64,000 nucleotides of DNA from Candidatus Bathyarchaeota archaeon (GTDB lineage: Archaea; Thermoproteota; Bathyarchaeia; 40CM-2-53-6). The stretch spans positions 75,709 through 139,708 of the forward strand of contig VBBS01000029.1 of the NCBI GenBank assembly GCA_005888745.1, read 5' to 3'. Below are positions 8,753-19,388 of the stretch, in pieces (positions within the stretch are counted from its first letter, which is position 1; each line of letters starts with the position of its first letter). The notes beneath the pieces are model-generated. The model saw only the letters and a list, made by a program, of their open reading frames with translations, was not told where the DNA came from and searched no databases. Made by a program: the position numbers and the translations under genes.

Positions 8753-11700
8753 TTGACAGAGATCCGAGTTGGTTCGAGGAGGCCCTTCAGAATTGGTCTC
8801 CTAACTGGAGGTCTCGCCATCATCGCCGTTCTCGGAATACAGCTCATCTTACTCAGACAACTCTCCGTCTTCAACACAGGGCTCGGCCTCTGGGTCCTCG
8901 CCACAGAGTTCGTTTCCACTGCCGCCCTGCTCCTGGCCTTGGTGTTTGTCGGCTCATTTTTCTCCGCAAGAATTCAACGCCAGTCGGGCTCTCGGACCCC
9001 CTGGGTTGTCTACTGCGTTCTTCTCGGTCTCGCCTGCTTCGCAGCATTCACACTCGGCATGAACAACGGCCTGACCTTCGACGTGAAATACTCAACCTAT
9101 GCCACAAAAGCAGGAATTAACTTTCTCAACCTTCAGTACCTAAACGGGGCAGTCATCTGGACAACTCTCCTCCTAACAGCTCTATTCATGCTCAGCGACC
9201 CGAGAATCTCCTCAGTCAAGGGAAGCGATGGGAAGAGACATTTCTACATGCACAGCAAACTCCTCGGAATTCTTCGACTACTATCCAAGACCAACCTGGG
9301 AGCGATCTTACAAACTACCAGAAGAAGCTACTATGAGTCATCCAGCCCTAGACCATCCTTCGACTGGGACATTGGAGAGACCCTTGACCATGCAGTCCTA
9401 TCGAAGAGTGGCAAATTGCAGTGGAACGACAAGTTTCCCGTCTCCTATCCCCCATTCCTCGCCTGGACAACGATCAAGTTTCTCCTCGCCCTAGGAATCG
9501 CGGCAACCATCGCAATTGACGTTGCTCTAAGATTCGTCACCATACAGAATTATCTTGTCCAAACAAACAGCACCTGGTTGGCGCAGGTACAGAACTACTT
9601 CTCAATACTAGCAATGAGACTTTCTGGAACTTACCAGGTGTCGTCGACTTTCGGCATCGACAACGTCTTCACATTTGAAGTCTTCAAGTTCATCCTATCA
9701 CTAATCGGCCTAGCCTTTGCTGTTGTAGGAACCAGACTTGGAGTCGCGCTCCTTGCAAACGCTATGGTGGGACTTTCCAAGAGAGCGTTCGGGATGTCCC
9801 GGATCGCGCTCAGCAACGTATTCGTCATTGCCGCGCTACCAATTATCTTCGCAGTTTTGGGCAGCGGGGCCTGGGTCTATGACGTAGGCACATCCTTCAT
9901 TCTCTCCACCCTGTTCATCGTGATGATCGGAATAGCGTTCATGGCCGGGTATACACGAACCCAGAGAATCCTGCGCATTAAGATCACCCGCGTCAAGGGT
10001 CTCATAATACTCGCAATCGTCTTGGTCTCTACGATCACGCTTCCCGTGTACGGAACCTATCTCCGGGCCCAGTCTGGCCAATACATCAACTACCAATGGA
10101 ATCCAGCTTACGTCCCAACAATTCAGTACACCCGCTGGGCGTACGGAGTGGATTCGGTCACCAGCGCCGACAAAGCTCTCATAACAAGTTCGGGAACCCA
10201 GACCAATACGCTAGATCACATCCGAATATTCACAAACGAATCGGCCCGGCTGAACATGAAACCGCTAGTCGGGGTCAACTGGATGTCCATCGACAACGCT
10301 CCTGTAGACATCATCTTCATCAACGGCACCGAATACTGGGTGTCCGTCCTCCAGCTCGTACAGGCAGGCCTCCCGAACGACCCCGACGTCTGGCGTACTC
10401 AACATCTCCTGCTAACTCATTCGGAGAAAATTCTAGCGGTAAACGCTGCAACGACTGAGGCGGTGGACATAGCCAAAATCTGGAACCTAACTCAGTCTCC
10501 CCAGATCTACTACGGCGAGGGTGGATTATGGCGAACGGCTGACGAGGTCTACCTGAACATTCCAGGCTTCAACGAGACCCACCTATCCGCGTACACAGGA
10601 CCTCCTTCCTACAGTGGAGTACCGGACTATACGTACAAGGGTTTCTGGCTGTACTGGAAGTTCTTCTGGCAGGGAAGGTTCGACTTCGCCAACGGAGCTT
10701 ACGGTAATATCAAGGCGCTCGAGTACCGAGACGCAGACATCAGAATCTCTAACATTCTATTACCGAACATGCAGTTAGACCCGGACCCCTATCCTGTAGT
10801 AGACAAACAAGGGAACATCTATTTGTTGCACTGGGTTTGGATCAACTGGCAGAGTCCCAGCGACTTCGCGGACTACCCCGACCACACCGACACATCGATC
10901 CTTCGATTGTTCGCAGCAACGCTTACAGACATGAAAACCGGAGACGTCACCGGGTACCTGTACGAGAACGGGAAGACCGATTACGTCAGGTCGTTCTACA
11001 ATTCCATGTATCCTCAGTGGAAACAGCAAATGCCCTCTTGGCTTCTCCCCCAGCTGAGATATCCTGAAACATACTTCAACACTCAACAAGACGTGTACAA
11101 TTTCTACTTCCAAACAGACCCATTACAATGGCAGAGAAACGTCTTCCTGCAATCAGCAGAAACCACTCGGTTCATTATCACACCGATTAATGGAACTCTA
11201 ACGTGGGCCGCAGTTAGGCTGGTAGAAATTTACCACAGCCCATCTCAAAACCTGGCAGGCCTCTACGTTGCTCCAGCAGGAGCACGGACAGGACAAGTTT
11301 ACCTTATCAGGTTCCCGGAGGGTACTACCGTCATCGGACCCAATTCGGCCGTCTCAGCTGTGACAACCGACCCGCAGATCAAGACTCAGCTAACTCTCCA
11401 TCCAGATTGGACTCTTGGAAACATACTCTTGTATTCTGTAAACGGCCGTTTGATCTACGTCATTCCGTATTATGGAACGCAAGGCATCCTTACTGTACCA
11501 GAGATGGTGACGGTGGTTGACGGCTCCACGAAACAAGTTGGGCATTATTTTATTGTAAAGCCTACTGACTCCATCGAAGTAGGAGGCGCAACGACCAAGG
11601 CGGTCAATAGCATCGGTATATCGACCACCCAGATAACCATCAGCGGCAACCTGACCTCAAGAGACCAGTACGTGGATGGGGGAAACAGCCGTTGGATTCT

Positions 11701-11860
11701 CGGAATAAGCACGACCGCGGGACCCATTCATGTCCTAGCGAAACAAGAGATTTTGACAACAGCCGATAAAGTCACAATAACTACTTCGCCCCTTGGAAAA
11801 CCAATTACGCTCGTAGTGGACAACACCACGGACCCCTACACCGTTTTGAGCGTTCAATGA
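8753..11860 (+). CDS. UPF0182-like large membrane protein
   Basis: N-terminal multi-TM half followed by long extracytoplasmic domain; start may be slightly upstream. Confidence 0.6.
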   Translation: MTEIRVGSRRPFRIGLLTGGLAIIAVLGIQLILLRQLSVFNTGLGLWVLATEFVSTAALLLALVFVGSFFSARIQRQSGSRTPWVVYCVLLGLACFAAFTLGMNNGLTFDVKYSTYATKAGINFLNLQYLNGAVIWTTLLLTALFMLSDPRISSVKGSDGKRHFYMHSKLLGILRLLSKTNLGAILQTTRRSYYESSSPRPSFDWDIGETLDHAVLSKSGKLQWNDKFPVSYPPFLAWTTIKFLLALGIAATIAIDVALRFVTIQNYLVQTNSTWLAQVQNYFSILAMRLSGTYQVSSTFGIDNVFTFEVFKFILSLIGLAFAVVGTRLGVALLANAMVGLSKRAFGMSRIALSNVFVIAALPIIFAVLGSGAWVYDVGTSFILSTLFIVMIGIAFMAGYTRTQRILRIKITRVKGLIILAIVLVSTITLPVYGTYLRAQSGQYINYQWNPAYVPTIQYTRWAYGVDSVTSADKALITSSGTQTNTLDHIRIFTNESARLNMKPLVGVNWMSIDNAPVDIIFINGTEYWVSVLQLVQAGLPNDPDVWRTQHLLLTHSEKILAVNAATTEAVDIAKIWNLTQSPQIYYGEGGLWRTADEVYLNIPGFNETHLSAYTGPPSYSGVPDYTYKGFWLYWKFFWQGRFDFANGAYGNIKALEYRDADIRISNILLPNMQLDPDPYPVVDKQGNIYLLHWVWINWQSPSDFADYPDHTDTSILRLFAATLTDMKTGDVTGYLYENGKTDYVRSFYNSMYPQWKQQMPSWLLPQLRYPETYFNTQQDVYNFYFQTDPLQWQRNVFLQSAETTRFIITPINGTLTWAAVRLVEIYHSPSQNLAGLYVAPAGARTGQVYLIRFPEGTTVIGPNSAVSAVTTDPQIKTQLTLHPDWTLGNILLYSVNGRLIYVIPYYGTQGILTVPEMVTVVDGSTKQVGHYFIVKPTDSIEVGGATTKAVNSIGISTTQITISGNLTSRDQYVDGGNSRWILGISTTAGPIHVLAKQEILTTADKVTITTSPLGKPITLVVDNTTDPYTVLSVQ

Positions 11861-11888
11861 GGGGTTATGCAAAAAATCGTCGAATGCG

Positions 11889-12839
11889 CTAGACGGCTCC
11901 AAAGACCAAGCCTAGCAGTGCCATCCTCAGCACCACGCCGTTCCCGACCTGTGGGAAATATTTCGCGTGGCTCGTTGAGTCGACACTAGAGTCTATCTCA
12001 TCGACCCTTGGCAATGGGTGCATGACTATCGAGCTCTTCTTTGCTCGTGCGAGCTCATCTGATGTCAGCCGGTAGGACCCCTTGACCTTCTCGTACTCTG
12101 CTAGATCCCCGAACCGTTCCTTCTGGACCCTAGTCATGTAGATCACGTCCAACTCTTTCAGATACTGCTGCAACGAAGTGGTCTCTTCAACCTCTATTTT
12201 CTTCGAGACCTCTTCCAAGACCTCTCTCCTCATCTTTAGTATCTCTGGGGAGATGAGGACCAATTTCACCTTGTATTTCGCTAGCGCGTACGCGAGCGAG
12301 TGAACCGTCCTGCCGTATCGGAGATCCCCGATCAGTCCGATGCTTAGACCATCAATGGCCCCGAGTTCCTTCTTGATCGTGTACAAGTCGAGCAGCGCCT
12401 GGGTGGGATGCTCCTCCGCACCAGATCCGGCGTTAATCACTGGAACCTTCGAGAACTCGGCAGCCATTCTCGCCGCCCCCTCTAGGGGATGCCTGACCAC
12501 GAGCACGTCGGCATAGTTTTCGACAACTCGCACGGTATCTGCAAGGTTCTCTCCCTTCTCGACCGATGTCCCCTTCGTCTCTGCAAATCCGAGAGCGGTC
12601 CCGCCGAGCCTCGTCATCGCGGACTCGAAGCTTAGCTTCGTGCGTGTGCTCGGTTCGTAGAATAAGGTTGCCATTATCTTTCCATGAAGCATATCGGACC
12701 TGGTTTTCACAAGTGGCTCCATGACCTGGGCCATGTCCAGAATGTGATCGATCTCTGACCGGGAGAGGTCGCGGACGCTGACTATGTCTCTGCCAGCAAA
12801 GTTAGATGTGGGCGGCATTCCGATTCCTAGCCGAGTCAA
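11889..12839 (-). CDS. pyrB: aspartate carbamoyltransferase catalytic subunit
   Basis: FYEPSTRTKLSFESAM, HPTQALLDLYTI, MHPLPRVDEI motifs. Confidence 0.97.
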   Translation of the reverse strand: MTRLGIGMPPTSNFAGRDIVSVRDLSRSEIDHILDMAQVMEPLVKTRSDMLHGKIMATLFYEPSTRTKLSFESAMTRLGGTALGFAETKGTSVEKGENLADTVRVVENYADVLVVRHPLEGAARMAAEFSKVPVINAGSGAEEHPTQALLDLYTIKKELGAIDGLSIGLIGDLRYGRTVHSLAYALAKYKVKLVLISPEILKMRREVLEEVSKKIEVEETTSLQQYLKELDVIYMTRVQKERFGDLAEYEKVKGSYRLTSDELARAKKSSIVMHPLPRVDEIDSSVDSTSHAKYFPQVGNGVVLRMALLGLVFGAV

Positions 12840-12870
12840 GGAGTCCTATAACTATCTTCAGAGTGAACCA

Positions 12871-13239
12871 ATGATGGCTGTACAAGTTCTCACGATAACT
12901 TCAGACCTGTTCCTCCAGTCAAGAATCATAGAGCTTGCAAAGTCATTGGGCGCAATTGCCAAGACGGTTACAAGTGAGGAAGCTCTGATCAGAGAGGCGA
13001 ACTCATCGCGTCCGAACTTGGTCATACTCGACCTAGCCGCATCGGACTATGATCCGTTCTCATGTGCCAAACGGCTGAAAACTATGACACCTAAACCTAA
13101 GATCTTGGCCGTATTCCCTCATATCAGAACGGATCTCAAGCTGAAAGCTGAGACTGAAAAGGTCGATTACATTATCCCCAATTCCAGTTTCCTCAAGACT
13201 CTGAAAAGCATCCTGGAGAAAGAGGCCCGCGCCAAGTGA
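12871..13239 (+). CDS. response-regulator receiver-like protein
   Basis: VQVLTITSDLFLQSRIIELAKSLG...PNLVILDLAASDYDPFSCAKRLK receiver-like fold pattern. Confidence 0.6.
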   Translation: MMAVQVLTITSDLFLQSRIIELAKSLGAIAKTVTSEEALIREANSSRPNLVILDLAASDYDPFSCAKRLKTMTPKPKILAVFPHIRTDLKLKAETEKVDYIIPNSSFLKTLKSILEKEARAK

Positions 13240-13709
13240 GCTGGATCGTCAAAGACCTCTGGGACACGCTAGGCAAACGTCGCCGAGAATTCGAGAGTCT
13301 CTGGCAAGATCGTACTCTGCGAGCCTTTGAAACCATCAACTGGATTGCCAACGAAGTCGGCGAACGCTGGGGAGTTCTAATACAGATCAACTTTCCACCT
13401 GGCCAGGAGAGACCGGACGTCGCCCGCCTTGGGCACAGAAACCTGAGCATCCTAGTAGACAAGAATAGGAAGAAGTTCGAATCGGTAACCGAGGATGAGG
13501 TGAAGCAGGCGGCTCAGCGGATGAACCCACTCTCGTTTGATCCGGCTCGCTTTGGTCATGAAGGATTCAGAGCAAAAATAGCATCTGGGCGGATAGACTG
13601 TTTGCCAAGCGGGGTCCATCTATGGTGCGACATAACACCCGAGGTCTTGGATTTCCTCGATTGGATCTTCGAAAACGGTTACGGACTGAACCCTGAGTCT
13701 AGTGCCTAG
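13236..13709 (+). CDS. conserved hypothetical protein
   Basis: 157-aa ORF overlapping upstream gene by 4 nt (operon). Confidence 0.6.
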   Translation: MSWIVKDLWDTLGKRRREFESLWQDRTLRAFETINWIANEVGERWGVLIQINFPPGQERPDVARLGHRNLSILVDKNRKKFESVTEDEVKQAAQRMNPLSFDPARFGHEGFRAKIASGRIDCLPSGVHLWCDITPEVLDFLDWIFENGYGLNPESSA

Positions 13710-14044
13710 GAAACCGACATTAGCTTCTTGCCCAGTCTTCTCTCAATATCCATCTTGGCCCGCTTCAGCTGTCTAGCACGCTTGAGCAACTCGATCAAAT
13801 AGTCCAAGTCAACTATTGGACGCAAAGCTGGATATTCCCATGGAGTCTTGTTGATCTCGTCAGGATAGATCATGTACCCGTTAGGATAGTGAGTCAGCAG
13901 TATCCCCGTCGGATCTGTCTCTAGGACCTTGGAGAACTCTCGTAGGGTGTAGCCTGCCTTCTTGAGCTGTTCCAGCGCTCTGTCGAGCTCATCGCTGGCC
14001 CTCTCCAGCTCGGCAAACATCTCTCCCCTATCGCCATCTCCCAT
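13706..14044 (-). CDS. hypothetical protein
   Basis: 112-aa ORF, MGDGDRGEMFAELERASDELDRALEQLKKAG coiled-coil start. Confidence 0.6.
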   Translation of the reverse strand: MGDGDRGEMFAELERASDELDRALEQLKKAGYTLREFSKVLETDPTGILLTHYPNGYMIYPDEINKTPWEYPALRPIVDLDYLIELLKRARQLKRAKMDIERRLGKKLMSVS

Positions 14045-14183
14045 AGAATATCTGCCCCGACCCTGTTCGCGAGAAACGAGGGCTCACGGCGGGCATAAGC
14101 GTTCCTTAACCCAGACGCCCTCTCCCCCGAAACAAAGAGCTCTCTCACGATGGGGGCGAAGGGCCAAGGGCCCAGCGCCACGA

Positions 14184-16163
14184 TCAGTTGTTCGACTCTG
14201 ACTTTGCCTCGGATCGTCTTCGAGTGAGAACAAGTTTCCATACAATAAGGACCCCTCCAACGATCGCTGCCAGGGCCGGTCCTACGTACCCTGCGAGGAA
14301 GTAACCTAGAGGCGACGCGTTATGGCTTATCCATTGCTGCATGAAATAGTTCGACTGGTATTCGTTGGAGATAGCAACAAGGAGACTTACTGTGATCGCG
14401 AATTGAGTGATGATGATAGTGGTTACGGCTCGCGATGCTCCTCGACGACTAGCTCTCGCGACGATGACGGCTTTCCCGGTCTGGGATAACTTTGGGTTCG
14501 GGATTAGTAGAGAGCTGATGGCTCCAAGCGAGACGAAGATGCCGGCCGTAAAAGCTGCCCAGCGTGCTCCCTGCGTAATTGCATCGTACAGGATTGATAG
14601 AACGGCGGGTACGTTCTTGCCAAAGAGGGCGAGAAAGGATGGGTCGATCCCTCCAGAAAGTCCCGAGTTTAGGGCGGCTGTCAACGCGGCCCTTTGCTGC
14701 ACGCTGAAACCAGCAGTACTAGTTGCGAGGTCGGCCAGTCCCACCGTGGAAATTTGGGCCACCAGAACTGCGCCAATTACAGCGATTCCGAAGGCTGAAC
14801 CAATCTGCCTGACGGTATTGTTGGCTCCTGATCCTACTCCGGCCTTCTGCCAAGGTATACTCTGCAAGACGGTACTCGTAAGCTGACTAATCGCCAGACC
14901 AACCCCCGCGCCATAGATGACGAGGATCGGATACATGTAGTAGACAGGATTCGCAACGCTGATGATCTGAGACAGGCTGAAGAGCGCAATGGCCTCAAGA
15001 GCCATGCCAGTGGTGACAACCCACTTGGGTCCAAACCTAGTCGCCAGAATACCGGCTACCGGCGCAAAGATGAACACTGAGATCGCCATGGGCAGGAAGG
15101 TGAGACCAGCATTGAATGCCGATAGCCCCTTGACAGTTTGAAGAAATATTGAGATGATGAATACTGCTCCGAACTCGCCCATAGCAACAATCGTGACAGT
15201 GAATAGGCCGTACCTGAAACCCTTGAATTTGAGGAGACTGAAATCAAAGAGGGGAACCTTCCCCATCCTCAGCCGGTGGACCTCGTAGAAAGCAAACATG
15301 GAAAGTAAAACAAGCCCCGTTATGATCGAAACTAGAGGAAGTGATACCGGGTTTGAGACCGACCACGAGAACCCTCCCGCTGCGAATTCACTGTTCGGAA
15401 CAATCCAACCATAGGTCTGAGCTTCAATAAAGCCGAACAAGAGACTGGACAGACCAAGAGTGATGAAGATCAGTCCGAGGTAGTCTGTGGTGTATTTTGG
15501 ATCCTTGAATCGAGTTTCCTTAATCGCGAATGCGGCCCCGACGAGAGCTGTGATCCCTATCGGGATGTTGATGAAGAATGCCCATCTCCAAGTAAAATTC
15601 GGATCACTTGTGAAGTATCCTCCTAAGACTGGACCCAGAACTGCTGCGGCGCCTGCGGTTGCGCCCCATATTCCGAAGGCGACGCCTCGCGCTTTGCCGG
15701 TGAAAGTAGTCGTCAGGATTGATAGGGTGGCGGGGGATGCCATTGCGGCACCGAATCCTTGGAGCACTCGGCCCACAAGGATCTGGGTCAGATCTTGAGA
15801 GAATCCATCAATGATCGAACCGACAATGAATAGAGAGATTCCGGCGACGAAGATCCGTCTTCTGCCGAACTCATCACTTAGCTTTCCCCAAGTGAGAAGG
15901 AACGAACCGAAGACCAACGCATAGAGAGAGGTGATCCATTCTAGATCCTTCAGATTGATCTTGAAGTCTACCGAGATTTGATACTGAGCGACGATCACTA
16001 TTGTCGCATCAATTACGATGATTGCGAGGGAGAGGCTCAACACGAGCAAGATGAGGAGCTGCTTGGGCTCGACCTTGACCGACCCTCCAGCCGGCGTTGT
16101 ACCGGCTGGACTTGCTCCCTCCCATGTACGGCCGGATGGTTTATCCTGGCTCTCTCCTGACAT
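14184..16163 (-). CDS. MFS (DHA2-type) drug efflux transporter
   Basis: ATIVIVAQYQISVDFK..., LTWGKLSDEFGRRRIFVAG, RVLQGFGAAMASPATLSILTTTF; start chosen at MSGESQDK. Confidence 0.92.
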   Translation of the reverse strand: MSGESQDKPSGRTWEGASPAGTTPAGGSVKVEPKQLLILLVLSLSLAIIVIDATIVIVAQYQISVDFKINLKDLEWITSLYALVFGSFLLTWGKLSDEFGRRRIFVAGISLFIVGSIIDGFSQDLTQILVGRVLQGFGAAMASPATLSILTTTFTGKARGVAFGIWGATAGAAAVLGPVLGGYFTSDPNFTWRWAFFINIPIGITALVGAAFAIKETRFKDPKYTTDYLGLIFITLGLSSLLFGFIEAQTYGWIVPNSEFAAGGFSWSVSNPVSLPLVSIITGLVLLSMFAFYEVHRLRMGKVPLFDFSLLKFKGFRYGLFTVTIVAMGEFGAVFIISIFLQTVKGLSAFNAGLTFLPMAISVFIFAPVAGILATRFGPKWVVTTGMALEAIALFSLSQIISVANPVYYMYPILVIYGAGVGLAISQLTSTVLQSIPWQKAGVGSGANNTVRQIGSAFGIAVIGAVLVAQISTVGLADLATSTAGFSVQQRAALTAALNSGLSGGIDPSFLALFGKNVPAVLSILYDAITQGARWAAFTAGIFVSLGAISSLLIPNPKLSQTGKAVIVARASRRGASRAVTTIIITQFAITVSLLVAISNEYQSNYFMQQWISHNASPLGYFLAGYVGPALAAIVGGVLIVWKLVLTRRRSEAKSESNN

Positions 16164-16736
16164 TTGAAACGGCCCACATTTGTTCGGGGTAATCAAACAT
16201 TCCCGTCGGGGAAGCCGGGCGGACCTACGAGGTGTGAAACATCTAAGAACTCGCTGGAAAGGCAGCATCTCAGATTGCCAAAGGATCTTCACACACACCG
16301 CTATAGAATCCCTCCAGGACATGAAGTTCGTCTGAAATATGTTGACCCAAACGATACTTCCGGTTTCGCGGGAAAAGATGATGATGAACTGAAAGAGTCA
16401 AAGAAACTCAACGAGAAGCTTGGGCAGCTTCAAGAGATGCTTTACGCAGAGCACGAACAGAAAGTCCTAGTTGTTCTACAAGCTGTTCTACAAGCGATGG
16501 ATACTGGCGGTAAAGACGGAGTCATAAACCGGGTTTTTCAGGGACTCAATCCCCAGGGAGTCGGCGTCGCACACTTCAAAGAACCAACTCCTAGGGAACT
16601 AGATCCTGGTTTCCTGTGGCGAGAACACAAACAAGTGCCCGGAAAGGGAGAACTAACGATTTTCAATCGAAGTCATTACGAAGGCGTCCTAATCGAGAGA
16701 GTTCACAACCTTGTTCCTGTACGCCTGGGACCGTGA
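16164..16736 (+). pseudogene. polyphosphate kinase 2 (PPK2) family, N-terminal half only
   Basis: RIPPGHEVRLKYVDPNDTSGF...QAMDTGGKDGVINRVFQGLNPQGVGVAHFKEPTPRELDPGFLWR...IFNRSHYEGVLIERVHNLVP then unrelated sequence and stop. Confidence 0.8.
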
Positions 16737-17052
16737 CGAAACAGTGACCCCGCCATTCGTGTTCGAGACTGTCATCGAGGAAGGGTCGTTGCCGCTCTGG
16801 GAAACCGAGGATTGATAGGGAGTAAAGTTCTTCCTGGTAAGTGAGACGGATGGGCCGAGGAACATGAGCTCGAAGCTGAGGCTAAGCCGCCTTCCTTAAG
16901 CCTCTTTCCGGGCAGTACGACCGTCAGCGCAAATCGTTCTCTTCTTCGTAACTATTTTTCGAACATTCCTTTTCATAGTGACCCCCCGGGGGCGGTCGAT
17001 TTTCCTACGCCCACCCTTCACGAAACACTCTAGATTTGAGTCAACCTGGAAC

Positions 17053-18288
17053 ATGGGTGAAAGACAACGCGTCCGGGGAAACCTGCACGGGGCACGGGGC
17101 CTTCAAATAAGCGCCAGCTATGATTCTAGCGGTAAGTCTTCTCGAATGCGGACCCTCGTAGCAGAATGCAAGATTCCCACAGCTCCCTCCCGGTACGAGG
17201 AGGTTGAGACCATGGCCGAGAGCATAGGTTACGAGGTAATCGATACCATCGTCCAGCACCGGAAAAGTCTTCACCACACCTACTGCGTTGGACCCGGAAA
17301 ACTGGAAGAGATCAAAATGCTCGTCGTCGAGAACGATATCGAAGCAGTTGTCTTCGCCAACACTCTCCCAAGCGCGCAAGTTTTCAAGATCCAGCGGGTC
17401 CTCGGCGGAACAGACATCAAAGTAATCGACCGCAATCTCCTCATCCTCGAGGTCTTCGATAAGCGCGCCATGACAAAAGAGGCAAAACTACAGATCGCCC
17501 TGGCAAAGCTCCGGTACACCTTCTCCTGGGGCAGAGAATTCCTAAGACTCGAAGGCATTCTAGGGGGACAGGTCGGGTGGAGCGGGCCCGGAGACTATCC
17601 CTACCACGACTATGAGAGGACGGCCAAAAAGCGGATCGCGAACATGGAGAAGGAACTGAGAGACGTCTACTCAAAAAAGAGCCTGCTCAGAGACCACCGG
17701 CGAGAACGAGGCTTCCCAATAGTAGCGTTAGCCGGCTACACGCAGAGTGGAAAAACCACGTTCTTCAACCGAATGTCCGCCGAACACAAAGACACTGGCC
17801 TAGGACCCTTTACCACCCTGTCCACGTTCGCAAGAAGAATTGACCAGAACAACGGTGGTGACAATTTCAGTTTCATACTCATCGACTCGATCGGCTTCAT
17901 CGAAGATATGCACCCGACAATCCTTAAAGCATTCAACACGACCCTCGGCGAGATATCGAATGCAGACCTAATCCTCCTATTCGTCGACGTCAGCGAGGAC
18001 CTTGAATCGGTCTTCAGAAAACTGACGGCCTCAAAGGAGATTCTCGAGAAGATAGCTGCCAAGGTTCCCTTGGTCATCTGCGCGAACAAAACAGACCTCT
18101 GCAATGACAGCCGGCTTAAAGAGGGAAAGAAACTGATTTCCCGGACATTCGAGGGGGTTACACTCGTCGAGGTAAGCGCTTTGAAGGGGAACAATACTGA
18201 GGAGGTTGTAAGGCAGGCCTACAATCACCTCAATGGATCTGTCTCTCTTGCTCCTAGCAGCTCTCTAGAGTTGCACTCCTCTCCATAG
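17053..18288 (+). CDS. hflX: GTPase HflX
   Basis: HflX N-domain (VGPGKLEEIKMLV...IKVIDRNLLILEVFDKRA), G1 AGYTQSGKTTFFN, ANKTDL. Confidence 0.93.
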   Translation: MGERQRVRGNLHGARGLQISASYDSSGKSSRMRTLVAECKIPTAPSRYEEVETMAESIGYEVIDTIVQHRKSLHHTYCVGPGKLEEIKMLVVENDIEAVVFANTLPSAQVFKIQRVLGGTDIKVIDRNLLILEVFDKRAMTKEAKLQIALAKLRYTFSWGREFLRLEGILGGQVGWSGPGDYPYHDYERTAKKRIANMEKELRDVYSKKSLLRDHRRERGFPIVALAGYTQSGKTTFFNRMSAEHKDTGLGPFTTLSTFARRIDQNNGGDNFSFILIDSIGFIEDMHPTILKAFNTTLGEISNADLILLFVDVSEDLESVFRKLTASKEILEKIAAKVPLVICANKTDLCNDSRLKEGKKLISRTFEGVTLVEVSALKGNNTEEVVRQAYNHLNGSVSLAPSSSLELHSSP

Positions 18289-18347
18289 TAGATCTCGGGA
18301 AATCCTAAAATTCTTCATTGCTATTAGTTGGAGATGGGATGTTCTAA

Positions 18348-19316
18348 GTGGAATTAAGGAAACTTCAGCGAACACCAGATGGAACTTTCCTGGTCACCAT
18401 CCCTAAGGCATGGGCCAAACGCGTCGGACTCGACCAAGGGTCCGTCGTTTCCTACGAAGAACGACAGGACGGGAGACTCCTCCTGTCCCCGAGAATTGAC
18501 GAGGAGAGGCCCCCCCTCGAGGTCATATTGGAAGCATCTCCCTTCGTCAGACGGGAGATAATCGAGCGATATCTTCTCGGATACGACATAATCCGGATTC
18601 AATCGAAGGACAGTTTGTCGCCAGAGACAAGGGACGAGGTCCGCAAAACGACGAAACGGCTTGTAGGGCTGGAGGTGTTAGAGGAGGACGCGAAGAAGAT
18701 CTTATTGCAATGTCTGATGGAGCCTTCGCTACTCAACCCGGAGCGTATACTGCGAAGGCTGGAAATGCTGTCCATGCCCATGCAGATAGATGCTGTCCAA
18801 GCCTTTGTAGATTCCAACGCCGAGCTTGCTAACGGTGTCGTTGAGAGAGATGAGGAAGTGGACCGATGGTACTTTCTTTTAGTCCGACTGGTCAGAGCGG
18901 CTATCGCCGACACGTACCTGCTCGAGAAGATCAAGGTCTCCTCAGTCGACTGCCTAGACTTCCGCCTCCTAGCAAGCTACATCGAAACATTCGCTGACTA
19001 CTCCGTAACCGTCGCCGAGAACACCCAAGACAAGATACCTGTTCCAAAGGAACAACAGACGCTATTCCAGAAGATCGGAGCCTCGGTGAGTACGATGTAC
19101 AAGGACGCGGTCGGGTCTGTCCTCTCACGAGACCTCAAGCTGGCCTCATCCGTAAGTCCGAGGTTCAAAGAGACCAAGAAGATCCTTGCGGAGGCTGAGA
19201 CAAGCATAGCAAGAGCCCCGCGTCCCATTGTCAACCACCTCGTCGCCGCACTCATAGCCCTGAATAGAATGTGCGAGGTTTCCGTGGACATATCCGACCT
19301 TACGATTACAAGGTAA
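18348..19316 (+). CDS. AbrB-N / PhoU domain phosphate uptake regulator
   Basis: MELRKLQRTPDGTFLVTIPKAWAKRVGLDQGSVV SpoVT/AbrB plus PhoU-like helical C-terminus. Confidence 0.88.
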   Translation: MELRKLQRTPDGTFLVTIPKAWAKRVGLDQGSVVSYEERQDGRLLLSPRIDEERPPLEVILEASPFVRREIIERYLLGYDIIRIQSKDSLSPETRDEVRKTTKRLVGLEVLEEDAKKILLQCLMEPSLLNPERILRRLEMLSMPMQIDAVQAFVDSNAELANGVVERDEEVDRWYFLLVRLVRAAIADTYLLEKIKVSSVDCLDFRLLASYIETFADYSVTVAENTQDKIPVPKEQQTLFQKIGASVSTMYKDAVGSVLSRDLKLASSVSPRFKETKKILAEAETSIARAPRPIVNHLVAALIALNRMCEVSVDISDLTITR

Positions 19317-19388
19317 CAGACGCTGGCCTCGCGATAACCGGATAAACCGCAGTTACGTATCAGATAGGGTTTCCAGGAAAGGGTCGCG

